Positions 1 through 7,012 are shown, counted from the stretch's first letter. The stretch: 11,783 nt of DNA from an uncultured Eubacteriales bacterium (GCA_934552695.1 CAKTER010000037.1:1-11783), one strand, 5' to 3'. Translations and numbers: made by a program. Notes: a model not told the origin generated them from the sequence alone.

Positions 1-645
1 GGGTATAACGAAATCAACCGGCAAAAAATCGAAAGCAACGCCGCCCTGCTCCACATCCCCATTACGGTTTTTGAAACCAATATTTTTGACGTGGCCAATA
101 ACTCCGACGAGTCCCCCTGCTACCTCTGCGCCCGGATGCGCCGGGGGGCCCTGTACAGCAAGGCCCGGGAGCTTGGCTGCAACAAAATCGCTTTGGGCCA
201 CCATTTTAGCGACGTGGTGGAGACCACCCTCATCGGGATGTTTTACGGCTCCCAGCTACAGGCCATGCCTCCCAAGCTCCACAGCCAAAACTTTGCGGGA
301 ATGGAGCTTATCCGGCCTATGTATTGCATTCACGAGGAAGACATTTTGGCCTGGAAGCGGTACAACCAGCTGGAATTTATCCAATGCGCCTGCCGGTTTA
401 CCGAAAACTGTACGATGTGCGACAACGGGGGCGGAGGCTCCAAGCGGCAGGAGGTCAAGCTGCTGCTGCGCCGCCTGAAGCGGGACAACCCCACCATCGA
501 AAAAAGCATTTTCAACAGCATCCACGCCGTATGCCTCGACACCATGGTGGGCTACAAAACCAACGGAAGGGAATATACCTTTCCCGAAATTTACGCCACC
601 CGGGGCCCGGCCCCTCAAAAGCACTCCACTCCGGAAGAGGATTGA
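1..645 (+). CDS. TtcA-like PP-loop tRNA thiolation protein (5' partial)
   Basis: The reading frame is open from base 1 to a TGA at 643-645, giving 214 residues of a C-terminal portion. The start and the N-terminal ATP-binding P-loop (SGGxDS) lie upstream of the window. Visible marks of the TtcA/TilS-like PP-loop ATPase family are the CYLC motif (C40 and C43 of the visible part), the ALGHHFSDVVETTL segment after it, and a cysteine cluster CACRFTENCTMC (C129 to C140). In TtcA, two CxxC cysteines plus a downstream cysteine hold an Fe-S cluster used to thiolate cytidine 32 of tRNA; that role is inferred here from similarity. Many Clostridia carry TtcA-like paralogues whose exact tRNA target is unknown, so I give no gene symbol. 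The extra cysteines (four in 129-140) exceed the minimum needed for the cluster. The tail (GPAPQKHSTPEED) looks disordered. The gene converges on the GNAT gene. Confidence 0.85.
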   Translation, partial: GYNEINRQKIESNAALLHIPITVFETNIFDVANNSDESPCYLCARMRRGALYSKARELGCNKIALGHHFSDVVETTLIGMFYGSQLQAMPPKLHSQNFAGMELIRPMYCIHEEDILAWKRYNQLEFIQCACRFTENCTMCDNGGGGSKRQEVKLLLRRLKRDNPTIEKSIFNSIHAVCLDTMVGYKTNGREYTFPEIYATRGPAPQKHSTPEED

Positions 646-663
646 CCTCTTCCTTTTCTTTTT
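633..663 (+). terminator. Rho-independent terminator straddling the ttcA-like stop codon
   Basis: GGAAGAGG (633-640) and CCTCTTCC (646-653) form a perfect 8-bp stem around the 5-nt loop ATTGA, followed by TTTTCTTTTTT. The TGA stop (643-645) lies in the loop, so the last codons of the upstream gene form the 5' arm. Confidence 0.75.
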
Positions 664-701
664 TTCTTTCTTTTTTCCCTCTCCTGCCTTCCTTTCCACA
701 C

Positions 702-735
702 AAAAAGCGTCCGGAACCCCTCCGAACGCCTTTTT
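702..735 (-). terminator. Terminator of the GNAT gene, weakly bidirectional
   Basis: On the minus strand GCGTTCGGA (729-721) pairs with TCCGGACGC (715-707) around a 5-nt loop, with one G-U pair, and is followed by TTTTT (706-702). The plus-strand version has one C-A mismatch in the stem and its own T tract (731-735), so it may back up termination from the convergent gene. Confidence 0.8.
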
Positions 736-774
736 CTTTCCGTATTCCTTTGTATTCTTTTTCTTCTCCCGGGC

Positions 775-1305
775 TTACAGCTTTTTCTCCAAGCACACCA
801 GCTGCACCCCGGCAATCCCGTTAAACACACAGGGGACAATGTCCGCCTCCCAATACCCCAGCCCGGCGTACAGCTTCCGGGCGTTTTTGTTTTTGGCGTT
901 GGTGTCCATCCGCAAATAGGGGCAGCCCCGCCGCCGGGCTTCGTCCTCATAAAAGCCCACAAAGGCCGTGCCATAGCCTTTTCCCGCCGCCTCCGGGTCT
1001 ACCACCAGGGTATGGATAACCAGCACCTGCTCTGCCGGGGCGTCGGGGTAACGCCAGCTGGCATGAGCGTATTCCGGCACCTGCACCCCGTTGATGCGGG
1101 CGGCGGCCATCACCTGCCCGGCGTCCTCCAGTACAAAAAGCTCCCCCGCCCACAATGCCTCCCGGGCGGTCTGCTCCGTGGGGTACACCCCCCGCTGCCA
1201 GCCTATGGGCGTCTGCCCGGCTTCCTCCCGGGTTAAAATCCGGTCATATATTTCTGCAATGCGGGGAATGTCCGCCTCCGTCCCCTTGCGAATGCTCACT
1301 GCCAT
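775..1305 (-). CDS. GNAT family N-acetyltransferase
   Basis: This 176-residue protein is a single-domain GCN5-related N-acetyltransferase, which moves an acetyl group from acetyl-CoA to an amine; the substrate cannot be read from sequence. The CoA pyrophosphate-binding motif A is LVVDPEAAGKGYGTAF (100-115), carrying the Q/RxxGxG/A-type loop as AAGKGYG. The motif-B helix is NKNARKLYAGLGY (139-151), with the tyrosine and GLGY typical of the fold. The chosen ATG (1303-1305) has GGGAGGAG about 5 nt upstream. An in-frame ATG at 1381-1383 would add 26 residues (MSETGTEKRW...) and overlaps the pspC stop as ATGA, but that extension would be encoded by the pspC terminator hairpin and does not match the family's N terminus. 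I see no promoter directly upstream, so expression probably depends on read-through from pspC. Confidence 0.88.
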   Translation of the reverse strand: MAVSIRKGTEADIPRIAEIYDRILTREEAGQTPIGWQRGVYPTEQTAREALWAGELFVLEDAGQVMAAARINGVQVPEYAHASWRYPDAPAEQVLVIHTLVVDPEAAGKGYGTAFVGFYEDEARRRGCPYLRMDTNAKNKNARKLYAGLGYWEADIVPCVFNGIAGVQLVCLEKKL

Positions 1306-1318
1306 GGTGCCTCCTCCC

Positions 1319-1364
1319 AAAAAAGAAGGTGGCCTCGCCGTTCCGCAGCCAAGCCACCGTTTTT
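1319..1364 (-). terminator. Terminator or attenuator between pspC-domain gene and GNAT gene
   Basis: On the minus strand GGTGGCTT (1358-1351) pairs with AGGCCACC (1335-1328) with one G-U pair. The loop is about 15 nt, and the stem is followed by TTCTTTTTT (1327-1319). It sits just before the GNAT ribosome binding site. As the GNAT gene lacks a visible promoter, this may lower rather than abolish its transcription. Confidence 0.65.
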
Positions 1365-1379
1365 CTGTTCCCGTCTCAC

Positions 1380-1619
1380 TCATTCATATCGGTCGTCATC
1401 CCGGTCGTGGGAATACCCGTCCAAAACCTCCGGCTCCTGCGGAATCACAAACACACAGATTACATAGAGGATAACCCCCATAAACCCGCCGGTCAGCACC
1501 GTCAGCACCGCCCACAGCAGCCGCACTATGACCGGGTCGATATTAAAATAATTTGCCAGCCCGCCGCACACACCGCAAACCCGCTTGTCGTCCCGTGTCC
1601 GATATAACTTTTTACTCAT
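1380..1619 (-). CDS. PspC domain membrane protein
   Basis: This 79-residue protein is almost entirely a PspC domain: the conserved start KKLYRTRDDKRVCGVCGGLA (4-23), the NYFNIDPVIVRLLW segment (23-36), and a hydrophobic hairpin or long membrane segment (about 33-60) ending in VIPQEP. PspC proteins are small inner-membrane proteins. In proteobacteria they take part in the phage-shock envelope-stress response, while in Bacillota they are usually standalone and of uncertain role. The charged tail (DGYSHDRDDDRYE) is probably cytoplasmic. The start at 1617-1619 is chosen because GGGAGG lies 7 nt upstream; an upstream in-frame ATG would add 12 residues without a good ribosome binding site. A hairpin terminator follows. 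Confidence 0.88.
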   Translation of the reverse strand: MSKKLYRTRDDKRVCGVCGGLANYFNIDPVIVRLLWAVLTVLTGGFMGVILYVICVFVIPQEPEVLDGYSHDRDDDRYE

Positions 1620-1676
1620 CGTCAAGCCTCCCATGGATTTTGTCATCGGTTCCAAACCGCAGCCGTTTTCTTGTCT

Positions 1677-1703
1677 ATCTTATCAAACGTAAAATAATGC
1701 CAA
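1677..1703 (-). promoter_or_regulatory. Weak candidate promoter for the PspC-domain gene
   Basis: On the minus strand TTGGCA (1703-1698) and TAAGAT (1682-1677) are separated by 15 nt in the 94-bp gap after radC. The -10 match is 4 of 6 and the spacer is short. It is listed because the gap is AT-rich and no terminator after radC is visible. Confidence 0.3.
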
Positions 1704-1713
1704 AAGTTTGCGC

Positions 1714-2421
1714 TTACATCAACCCGTTGGCATACAGGCTCAAATAGTTGTCCCCGGCCACAATAATATGGTCCAGCAGCCGAATGCCCAACGGCGCCAA
1801 CGCTTCCGCCACCACCCGGGTCGTCTCCAAATCCTCCATCGAAGGCGTGGTGGTGCCGCCGGGATGATTGTGGGCCAATACAATCCGTTTCGCCCGGAAC
1901 CGTACCGCCGCCTCGGCCAACGCCGAAAGCTCCACGGTAGAGGATTCCGCATTCCCCCGGGCCAGCGGCACGGTGGCCGTTACCCGGTTGCGGGCGTCCA
2001 AGCAAACCAGATACAAGCATTCCACCGGTTCTTGGGCCAACAGCTCCACAAAGTAAGCCCCGCAATCCTCCTCATTCCGCAGCACCGGCCGGACGTGCTT
2101 CTCACCCCGGTCGTACCGACGTATCATTTCCCGCAGCAGCATAAAAAATACCACGGAGCTTTCGCCCAATCCCTGAACATGCCGAAGCATCTCCGGGTCG
2201 GAATCCATCAAATCCGGCAGGGTACGATAGGTTTCCAAAAGCGTATGGGCCTGCTCGTTGGTGTTGCCCCGCGGCATCACATAATAGAGCAGCATTTCCA
2301 GCAGCTCGTGGTCGGCCAACGAATCGGTACCGCTGTGCAGCACCCGTTCCCGCATCCGCTGGCGATGCCCGCTGTGCCGGGGCTTCGGTTTTCTGCTTTC
2401 GTCGGTTTTGTCCTCTGCCAT
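1714..2421 (-). CDS. radC: RadC-family JAMM/JAB domain protein
   Basis: This 235-residue protein has the RadC layout. An N-terminal helical region contains LADHELLEMLLYYV (35-48) and a helix-hairpin-helix-like segment around HVQGLGESSVVF (81-92). A C-terminal JAB/MPN domain carries the metal-binding signature HNHPGG (184-189) with D197, which fits the JAMM spacing H-x-H-x10-D, and ends in LLDHIIVAGDNYLSLYANGL. RadC was first named for DNA repair, but its biochemical function is not settled and the family is often annotated only by domain. The start at 2419-2421 has a G-rich Shine-Dalgarno (GGGAAGGGGGG) upstream; a longer in-frame start would overlap the preceding chromate-transporter gene. 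It follows that gene by 29 nt with no terminator, so it is probably in the same transcript. Confidence 0.88.
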   Translation of the reverse strand: MAEDKTDESRKPKPRHSGHRQRMRERVLHSGTDSLADHELLEMLLYYVMPRGNTNEQAHTLLETYRTLPDLMDSDPEMLRHVQGLGESSVVFFMLLREMIRRYDRGEKHVRPVLRNEEDCGAYFVELLAQEPVECLYLVCLDARNRVTATVPLARGNAESSTVELSALAEAAVRFRAKRIVLAHNHPGGTTTPSMEDLETTRVVAEALAPLGIRLLDHIIVAGDNYLSLYANGLM

Positions 2422-2450
2422 ACGGGAACCCCCCTTCCCTACATTCGGAC

Positions 2451-2996
2451 TTAAAACTGGAACACGATCCCCGCTGCGGCGGCTATAGCAATAAACACAA
2501 TGGGGTGCCATTTCACTTTCCGGGCCAGCAAAAACACAATCACAAACAGCACCGCTTCTTTCCAGCCCACAAAGGCCCCGGCGTCCATTTTAAACACGGC
2601 GTCCCGGATAACCCCAAAGCCTACGGCGGCAATCATCCCCGTCACCGTAGGCCGCAGCACCGCAAACACCCGCTCCACCACCGGGCTATCCTGAAACTTT
2701 TGCAGCATACGGGACACCAGGATAATGACAATGATGGAAGGCGTAACCAGCCCCACCGTGGTTACAATGGCCCCCAACGGCCCCCCGAACATAAACCCGG
2801 TGTAGGTAGCCATATTGATGCCCATGGGCCCCGGCGTGGATTCGGAAATGGCAATCATGTTGCCCACCATCTGCTCGGTAAACCAATCGTACTTATCCGC
2901 CATTTGATACAAAAAGGGCAAGGTGGCCAGGCCGCCGCCAACGGCAAACAGGCCGGTTTTAAAAAACTCGAAAAATACAATGAGCCAGCCGGTCAT
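2451..2996 (-). CDS. Chromate transporter family protein, second short subunit
   Basis: A 181-residue integral membrane protein of the CHR (chromate ion transporter) superfamily, single-domain form. The conserved N-terminal pattern is visible: FFKTGLFAVGGGLATLPFL (11-29), a WFTEQMVGNMIAISESTPGP segment ending near residue 57, then INMATYTGF. Several membrane segments follow (for example 73-94, about 115-127 and 145-158). Short CHR proteins are usually encoded as adjacent pairs that work together; the long form fuses the two halves. The ATG overlaps the stop of the upstream partner as ATGA, so translation is likely coupled. Chromate export has been shown for some family members; in gut or anaerobic bacteria the natural substrate may be another oxyanion, so the substrate is left open. 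Confidence 0.9.
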   Translation of the reverse strand: MTGWLIVFFEFFKTGLFAVGGGLATLPFLYQMADKYDWFTEQMVGNMIAISESTPGPMGINMATYTGFMFGGPLGAIVTTVGLVTPSIIVIILVSRMLQKFQDSPVVERVFAVLRPTVTGMIAAVGFGVIRDAVFKMDAGAFVGWKEAVLFVIVFLLARKVKWHPIVFIAIAAAAGIVFQF

Positions 2997-3553
2997 TTCT
3001 CTGCCCCCTTATCTTCCTTTACCGTATACTTCCGGGGCAGAACCACACCCAAAATCCCGGCGCACAGCACAATCCAGATAGGCGAGGGGCTTAAAAAAAC
3101 CGAGACCAGAAACGACGCCGCCGCCAGCCCCAGCCCCAGCCGGTTGCTTACCGTGGTTTTCCAAAGCCGGATGACCGCATTTAAAATCAAAACGCCCACC
3201 GCCACCCGGATCCCCGCAAAGGCGTGTTGTACCACCGGCAAGTCCTGAAAGTTTTGCAGCAGCCCGGCAATCACACAAATGATGACCCAAGAGGGGAACA
3301 CCATTCCCAAGGTAGCCACGATCCCGCCGATGACACCCCGGCGCTTATACCCGATAAACGTGGCGGTATTCACCGCAATAACCCCGGGGGTACACTGGCC
3401 AATGGCAAAATAATTTACCAGCTCCTCCTCCGTGGCCCAGCCCCGGTGCTCCACCACCTCCCGGGTAAGCATAGGCAGCATGGCATACCCGCCGCCAAAG
3501 GTAAACAGCCCCACCTGGGCAAAGCACAAAAATAAATCCCACAATTCCTTCAT
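2993..3553 (-). CDS. Chromate transporter family protein, first short subunit
   Basis: A 186-residue CHR superfamily membrane protein, the partner of the downstream gene. Conserved features are FTFGGGYAMLPML (17-29), a WATEEELVNYFAIGQCTPGV segment and NTATFIGY, then hydrophobic segments (roughly 75-97, 113-127, 142-175). The TPGV motif here against TPGP in the partner, and the antiparallel hydrophobic layout, are as expected of the two halves of a CHR transporter. GGAGG lies 7 nt before the ATG. It begins 47 nt after the prfA stop with no hairpin terminator between, so it is probably read from the yqhQ-prmC-prfA transcript; a weak local promoter is not excluded. The C terminus (PRKYTVKEDKGAEK) is charged and likely cytoplasmic. 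Confidence 0.9.
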   Translation of the reverse strand: MKELWDLFLCFAQVGLFTFGGGYAMLPMLTREVVEHRGWATEEELVNYFAIGQCTPGVIAVNTATFIGYKRRGVIGGIVATLGMVFPSWVIICVIAGLLQNFQDLPVVQHAFAGIRVAVGVLILNAVIRLWKTTVSNRLGLGLAAASFLVSVFLSPSPIWIVLCAGILGVVLPRKYTVKEDKGAEK

Positions 3554-3600
3554 TCGGATGCCTCCGCTTGCTCTTTCGTTGCTTTTCCTTGCGTTTTATC

Positions 3601-4674
3601 CTACCGTCCCTCGTCCAGCCGGGCCAGCGCCTCGGCCTGGGACTGGGCAATGAGGGGCTCCAGCACCAAATCCAAATCCCCGTTCAGCACATCTGCCAGC
3701 CGATACACGGTCAGGCCAATCCGGTGATCGGTCACCCGGCTTTGGGGGAAGTTGTAGGTGCGGATACGCTCGCTCCGGTCGCCGGTGCCCACCTGGCTTT
3801 TCCGTTCGGCGCTGATGCTTTGGGCCGCCTTTTCCTGCTCGATGGCATACAACCGGGCATACAAAACCCGCAGGGCCTTGTCCTTGTTTTTTAGCTGGGA
3901 CTTTTCATCCTGACAGGTCACCACCAGCCCGGTGGGCAGGTGGGTCACCCGTACCGCCGAGTCTGTGGTATTGACAGACTGGCCGCCGTTCCCCGAGGAA
4001 CGGTATACATCAATGCGTAAGTCGTTCCGGTCGATGTGGACGTCCACCTCATCGGCCTCGGGCAGCACCGCCACCGTTACCGTGGAGGTGTGGATACGCC
4101 CGCCGCTTTCCGTCACCGGTACCCGCTGCACCCGGTGGACCCCGCTCTCAAACTTCATCCGGGCAAACACGCCGCTGCCGGAAACCGAAAACGCCACTTC
4201 CTTTATGCCGCCCAAATCGCTTTCGCTGAGGGACAGCACCTCCACCTTCCAGCCCCGGCTTTCGGCGTAGTGGGAATACATCCGGAACAGGTCGGCGGCA
4301 AACAACGCCGCTTCGTCGCCCCCGGCGCCGCCCCGAATCTCCATGATTACGTTTTTTTCGTCGTTGGCGTCCTTGGGCAATAGCTGCACCCGCAGCTCCC
4401 GCTCCAGGGCCTCCGCCCGGCGGGCCGCCTCGGCAGCCTCCTCCCGGGCCATAGCCCGCAGCTCCGGGTCGCCCTCCTCCATCAGTTCCCGGGCCTCCGC
4501 CGCCTCGGCCAACGCCCGGCGATAGGCCCGAAAGGTCTCCACCACCGGCTCCAACGCATGATACTCGGCCAACAGCTTCCGCCACAGGGGCTGGTCGGCC
4601 AGCACCGCCGGGTCGCTCATCTGGTGCGCCAAATCCACATATTTTTGTTCCAATGTTTCAAAGGTCTCAAACAT
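3601..4674 (-). CDS. prfA: Peptide chain release factor 1 (RF1)
   Basis: At 357 residues this is full-length RF1, which enters the ribosomal A site at UAA and UAG and triggers peptide release. The catalytic GGQ is at 230-232 within [17 protein letters not shown]. The codon-reading tripeptide is PVT (186-188, in [14 protein letters not shown]), the P-x-T type of RF1 rather than the SPF of RF2. The N-terminal coiled helices (about 1-100) and the [19 protein letters not shown] segment (115-133) are standard. The ATG overlaps the end of prmC by 8 nt, which places the methyltransferase and its substrate in coupled translation. Its own stop is TAG, a codon it reads itself. Confidence 0.98.
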   Translation of the reverse strand: MFETFETLEQKYVDLAHQMSDPAVLADQPLWRKLLAEYHALEPVVETFRAYRRALAEAAEARELMEEGDPELRAMAREEAAEAARRAEALERELRVQLLPKDANDEKNVIMEIRGGAGGDEAALFAADLFRMYSHYAESRGWKVEVLSLSESDLGGIKEVAFSVSGSGVFARMKFESGVHRVQRVPVTESGGRIHTSTVTVAVLPEADEVDVHIDRNDLRIDVYRSSGNGGQSVNTTDSAVRVTHLPTGLVVTCQDEKSQLKNKDKALRVLYARLYAIEQEKAAQSISAERKSQVGTGDRSERIRTYNFPQSRVTDHRIGLTVYRLADVLNGDLDLVLEPLIAQSQAEALARLDEGR

Positions 4675-5518
4675 GGTAAACTCCCTCGACCACCCGATCC
4701 AGCCCGTCCAGCGCTTGTAGCACCCGCACGTCCGAAAATCCGCAGTCCTCCATCATTTTTTGCACCGCCGCCCCCTGGGCGCAGCCAATCTCCACACACA
4801 GCCGCCCCCCCGGCCGCAGCCAGCGCCGGCTTTCGGGGACAATCCGCCGGTAAAAGCGCAGTCCGTCGGGGCCGCCATACAGGGCCATAGACGGCTCGTG
4901 CTCCCGCACCTCCCGCATTAAGCCCTCCATTTCCGGGCCGGTGATGTAGGGCGGGTTCGAGGCCACCACGTCCAGTTGGCCTAAAAACGCAGGGGGCAGG
5001 GGCGCAAACAGGTCGCCCTCCCAAAAGTCAATCTGCCCCGCCACCCCGTTCAGCACAGCATTTTCCCAGGCCAATTCCAAGGCGGCCGGGCTTTTGTCCA
5101 CCGCCTGTACCCGGGCCCCGCCGTAGTGGGCCAGGCTGATGGCAATGCACCCGCTGCCGGTACCCAAATCCGCCGCCAGCCGGGGCGCCCCCACCAGCGC
5201 CCGCTCCACCAACAGCTCGGTATCGGGCCGGGGAATCAGCGCCCGGCCATCCACCCGGAAAGGCAGCCCCATAAACTCCCATTCCCCCAGCAGGTATTGG
5301 GTCGGCTCCCCCGCCAGCCGCCGGGTTAATAAATCCGAAAAAACCGTCGCTTCCGTTTCGGTCAGGCGGCGGTTTTTCTCCAAAATCAATCCGGTACGGT
5401 TCAGCCCCGTAGCTTTTTCCAACAGCAGGGCGGCGTCAAAGTCCCCGTCGCTCCCCAAAGCCCGGGTCAACCGGTCACGCCCCTGGGCAAGGGCCTGACC
5501 CACAGTCGGCTCCTTCAC
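4667..5518 (-). CDS. prmC: Release factor glutamine methyltransferase
   Basis: A 283-residue class I SAM-dependent methyltransferase that N5-methylates the glutamine of the GGQ motif in RF1 and RF2 and so raises termination efficiency. Visible are the N-terminal helical substrate-binding domain (1-90), the RPDTE motif (97-101), SAM-binding motif [15 protein letters not shown] (117-130), the acidic residue after motif II (AVDKSP, D141), and the catalytic NPPY tetrad (188-191, in [13 protein letters not shown]). It starts inside the end of yqhQ (44-nt overlap) and overlaps prfA by 8 nt. The prmC-prfA pairing is widely conserved and supports the call. Confidence 0.97.
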   Translation of the reverse strand: MKEPTVGQALAQGRDRLTRALGSDGDFDAALLLEKATGLNRTGLILEKNRRLTETEATVFSDLLTRRLAGEPTQYLLGEWEFMGLPFRVDGRALIPRPDTELLVERALVGAPRLAADLGTGSGCIAISLAHYGGARVQAVDKSPAALELAWENAVLNGVAGQIDFWEGDLFAPLPPAFLGQLDVVASNPPYITGPEMEGLMREVREHEPSMALYGGPDGLRFYRRIVPESRRWLRPGGRLCVEIGCAQGAAVQKMMEDCGFSDVRVLQALDGLDRVVEGVYHV

Positions 5519-6431
5519 TGCCCTCCACCTCCAACACCCGGTTTAAAGCGGCAATGGCTACTTCCATTTGGCTATCCTCCGGCTCTTTGGTCGTCCATTT
5601 TTGCAAAGCCATTCCCGGGGCGCTGACAATCCGTACCAGCGCCGAATCCGACCGGCCCGCCCACTTCAAAATCTCATACGACACCCCGGCCACCACCGGA
5701 ATCAACAAAATCCGGCTCAGCATCCGCAGCCACAGGGTATCGGTACGTACAAAAAAGAAAATCACAATGCTGACGGCCATAACCAAAAACAGGAAGCTGG
5801 TGCCGCAGCGCTTGTGGATACGGGTGTAGCGGCGGACGTTTTCCACGGTCAGCTCCGCCCCGGCCTCGAAACAGTTGATGGTCTTATGCTCGGCGCCGTG
5901 GTACTGGAACACCCGTTGGATGTCCTTCATTTGGGAAATGCAGAACAAATACCCAAAAAAGATGACCAGCTTAATGGCCGATTCGATGAGGGACAGGGCC
6001 CAGGGCCCCGGCAAATAGGGCGCAAAAAAATTCCCCACCCATACCGGCAGCAGCATAAACAGGCACACCGAAAGCACCAGCGACAGGGCCACGCTGAGGT
6101 AAACCAACATATTATACAGCTTTTTTTCGCCCCACTTTTCGGTGAGGTATTTTTCCAACCGGCCCGGCTCCTCGTCCGCCACGCTATCCCCGGCCAACTC
6201 GGCCGAGCGCATCAGGCTTTTGGTGCCGATGTAGAGCGAGTCCACAAAGGCCACGGCCCCCCGGATAATGGGCAGCCGCAGCACGGCGGGCCGCCCGCTG
6301 ACCGAAGCCACCGGCGTATCTTCCACGGTAATGCCGCCCTCGGGGTTGCGGACCGCCATGGCATACATGGCCTGCCCCCGCATCATGACCCCCTCAATCA
6401 CGGCTTGTCCGCCTATATTCGTTTTTCTCAT
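5475..6431 (-). CDS. yqhQ: DUF1385 (YqhQ-like) membrane protein
   Basis: A 318-residue protein of the DUF1385 family, annotated in places as a putative metal-dependent membrane enzyme, function unproven. Family marks are the N-terminal IGGQAVIEGVMMRGQAMYAM (6-25), a central YHGAEHKTINCFE (177-189) whose histidines and glutamate could bind metal, and HKRCGTSFLF (206-215). Membrane segments are seen around 108-130, 146-165, 211-228 and 236-253. The chosen ATG (6429-6431) has AAAGGA about 6 nt upstream; the in-frame extension further upstream reads into low-similarity sequence. In many Clostridia the gene lies directly after rpmE and before prmC-prfA, as here, except that a repeat array now separates it from rpmE. 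I see no strong sigma-A promoter in the 100 bp upstream. Confidence 0.93.
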   Translation of the reverse strand: MRKTNIGGQAVIEGVMMRGQAMYAMAVRNPEGGITVEDTPVASVSGRPAVLRLPIIRGAVAFVDSLYIGTKSLMRSAELAGDSVADEEPGRLEKYLTEKWGEKKLYNMLVYLSVALSLVLSVCLFMLLPVWVGNFFAPYLPGPWALSLIESAIKLVIFFGYLFCISQMKDIQRVFQYHGAEHKTINCFEAGAELTVENVRRYTRIHKRCGTSFLFLVMAVSIVIFFFVRTDTLWLRMLSRILLIPVVAGVSYEILKWAGRSDSALVRIVSAPGMALQKWTTKEPEDSQMEVAIAALNRVLEVEGSEGADCGSGPCPGA

Positions 6432-6597
6432 AGCGTCCTTTCCGACTGTGGGAAAATAGTAAAATGTAAGATCGGGGAGGCTCCTTGCGTGCCCTTCCCC
6501 GTGCGATTCTTCGTAAACGAAAAAGCCTGCAAGCAAGCTTGCGCTTCAAAGCTCCCGTTTTGCCACACACAACCTCCTGCCTGCTTACGTCGCTTTG

Positions 6598-6632
6598 CAA
6601 TGTGAAGTTTCGCTTCGCTCCACTTCACATTG
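6598..6632. repeat. Hairpin 1 of the repeat array
   Basis: CAATGTGAAGT (6598-6608) and ACTTCACATTG (6622-6632) form a perfect 11-bp stem around a 13-nt loop containing the short repeat TTCGCTTCGC. Confidence 0.85.
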
Positions 6633-6727
6633 TGCCGCCTCGCCAAAGTCAAAAGCTTACAAGCAAGCTTGCGCTTCAAAGCTCCAGTTCTGCCATACGC
6701 AATGCCCTGCTTGCTTACGTCGCTTTG

Positions 6728-6762
6728 CAATGTGAAGTTTCGCTTCGCTTCACTTCACATTG
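6728..6762. repeat. Hairpin 2 of the repeat array
   Basis: The same 11-bp stem as hairpin 1 with one loop base changed, exactly 130 bp further on. Confidence 0.85.
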
Positions 6763-6859
6763 CGGTTTCTCGCCAGCGCCGAAAGCCCGCAAGCGAGCTT
6801 GCGCTTCCTAAACGAGGCTTCGCCGTACATATCTCTCTGCCAGCTTATGCAAAACTTTG

Positions 6860-6892
6860 CAATGTGAAGTTCACTGCGTTCACTTCACATTG
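6860..6892. repeat. Hairpin 3 of the repeat array
   Basis: The same 11-bp stem, but the loop is two bases shorter and of different sequence (TCACTGCGTTC). The stem is kept while the loop varies, which suggests the structure or the arms are what is maintained. Confidence 0.85.
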
Positions 6893-6959
6893 TGCCGCCT
6901 CGCCAAAGTCAAAAGCTTACAAGCAAGCTTGCGCTTTTGACCTTGGTTCGTCGTTAAGC

Positions 6960-6995
6960 AAAAAAGGGCCGGGAACCGCAGCCCACCAACCCTTT
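6960..6995 (-). terminator. rpmE terminator
   Basis: On the minus strand AAAGGGTTGG (6995-6986) pairs with CCGGCCCTTT (6972-6963) through two G-U pairs, with a 13-nt loop and a following T run (to 6961). It lies 18 nt after the rpmE stop. Confidence 0.8.
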
Positions 6996-7012
6996 GTTTG
7001 TTGTGTATTTGA

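Larger units (their letters stand above)
6521..6938. repeat. Tandem array of 130-bp palindrome/hairpin units
   Basis: Three full units (6531-6660, 6661-6790, 6791-6920) and a partial fourth (6921-6938) keep a period of exactly 130 bp. Units 1 and 2 agree at about 109 of 130 positions by eye. Unit 3 is diverged in its first half but returns to unit 1: bases 6621-6676 and 6881-6936 are an identical 56-bp direct repeat 260 bp apart. Each unit starts with a GCAAGCTTGC palindrome (one mismatch in unit 3) and carries a CAATGTGAAGT/ACTTCACATTG stem-loop. In units 1 and 2, AAGCAAGC near the unit start could also pair with GCTTGCTT about 50 nt on (perfect in unit 2). A 130-bp period is not a multiple of three and the overlapping reading frames have no family match I recognise, so the array is probably non-coding. 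The 581-bp gap it fills (6432-7012) otherwise holds only the rpmE terminator and the yqhQ leader. Confidence 0.9.

Noticed and set aside
1708..2454. Plus-strand open frame opposite radC (248 codons)
   Set aside because: Shadow of the RadC-family gene, whose JAMM motif shows the true frame.
6432..6520. Promoter for yqhQ
   Set aside because: Only weak boxes (for example TACTAT with no fitting -35) were seen, so no promoter is called.
5568..6605. Long plus-strand open frame opposite yqhQ (345 codons)
   Set aside because: Antisense shadow of a conserved gene in GC-rich DNA; P/H/Q/R-rich, low-complexity product and no ribosome binding site.
6394..6730. Minus-strand reading frames in the repeat array with similar peptides (MQSDVS...ALKRKLAC)
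   Set aside because: They arise because the 130-bp units are similar; 130 is not a multiple of three, so frames change between units, and they have no ribosome binding site or family match.
6521..6938. Possible CRISPR array
   Set aside because: The whole 130-bp unit repeats, with no constant short repeat alternating with unique spacers and no cas genes nearby.
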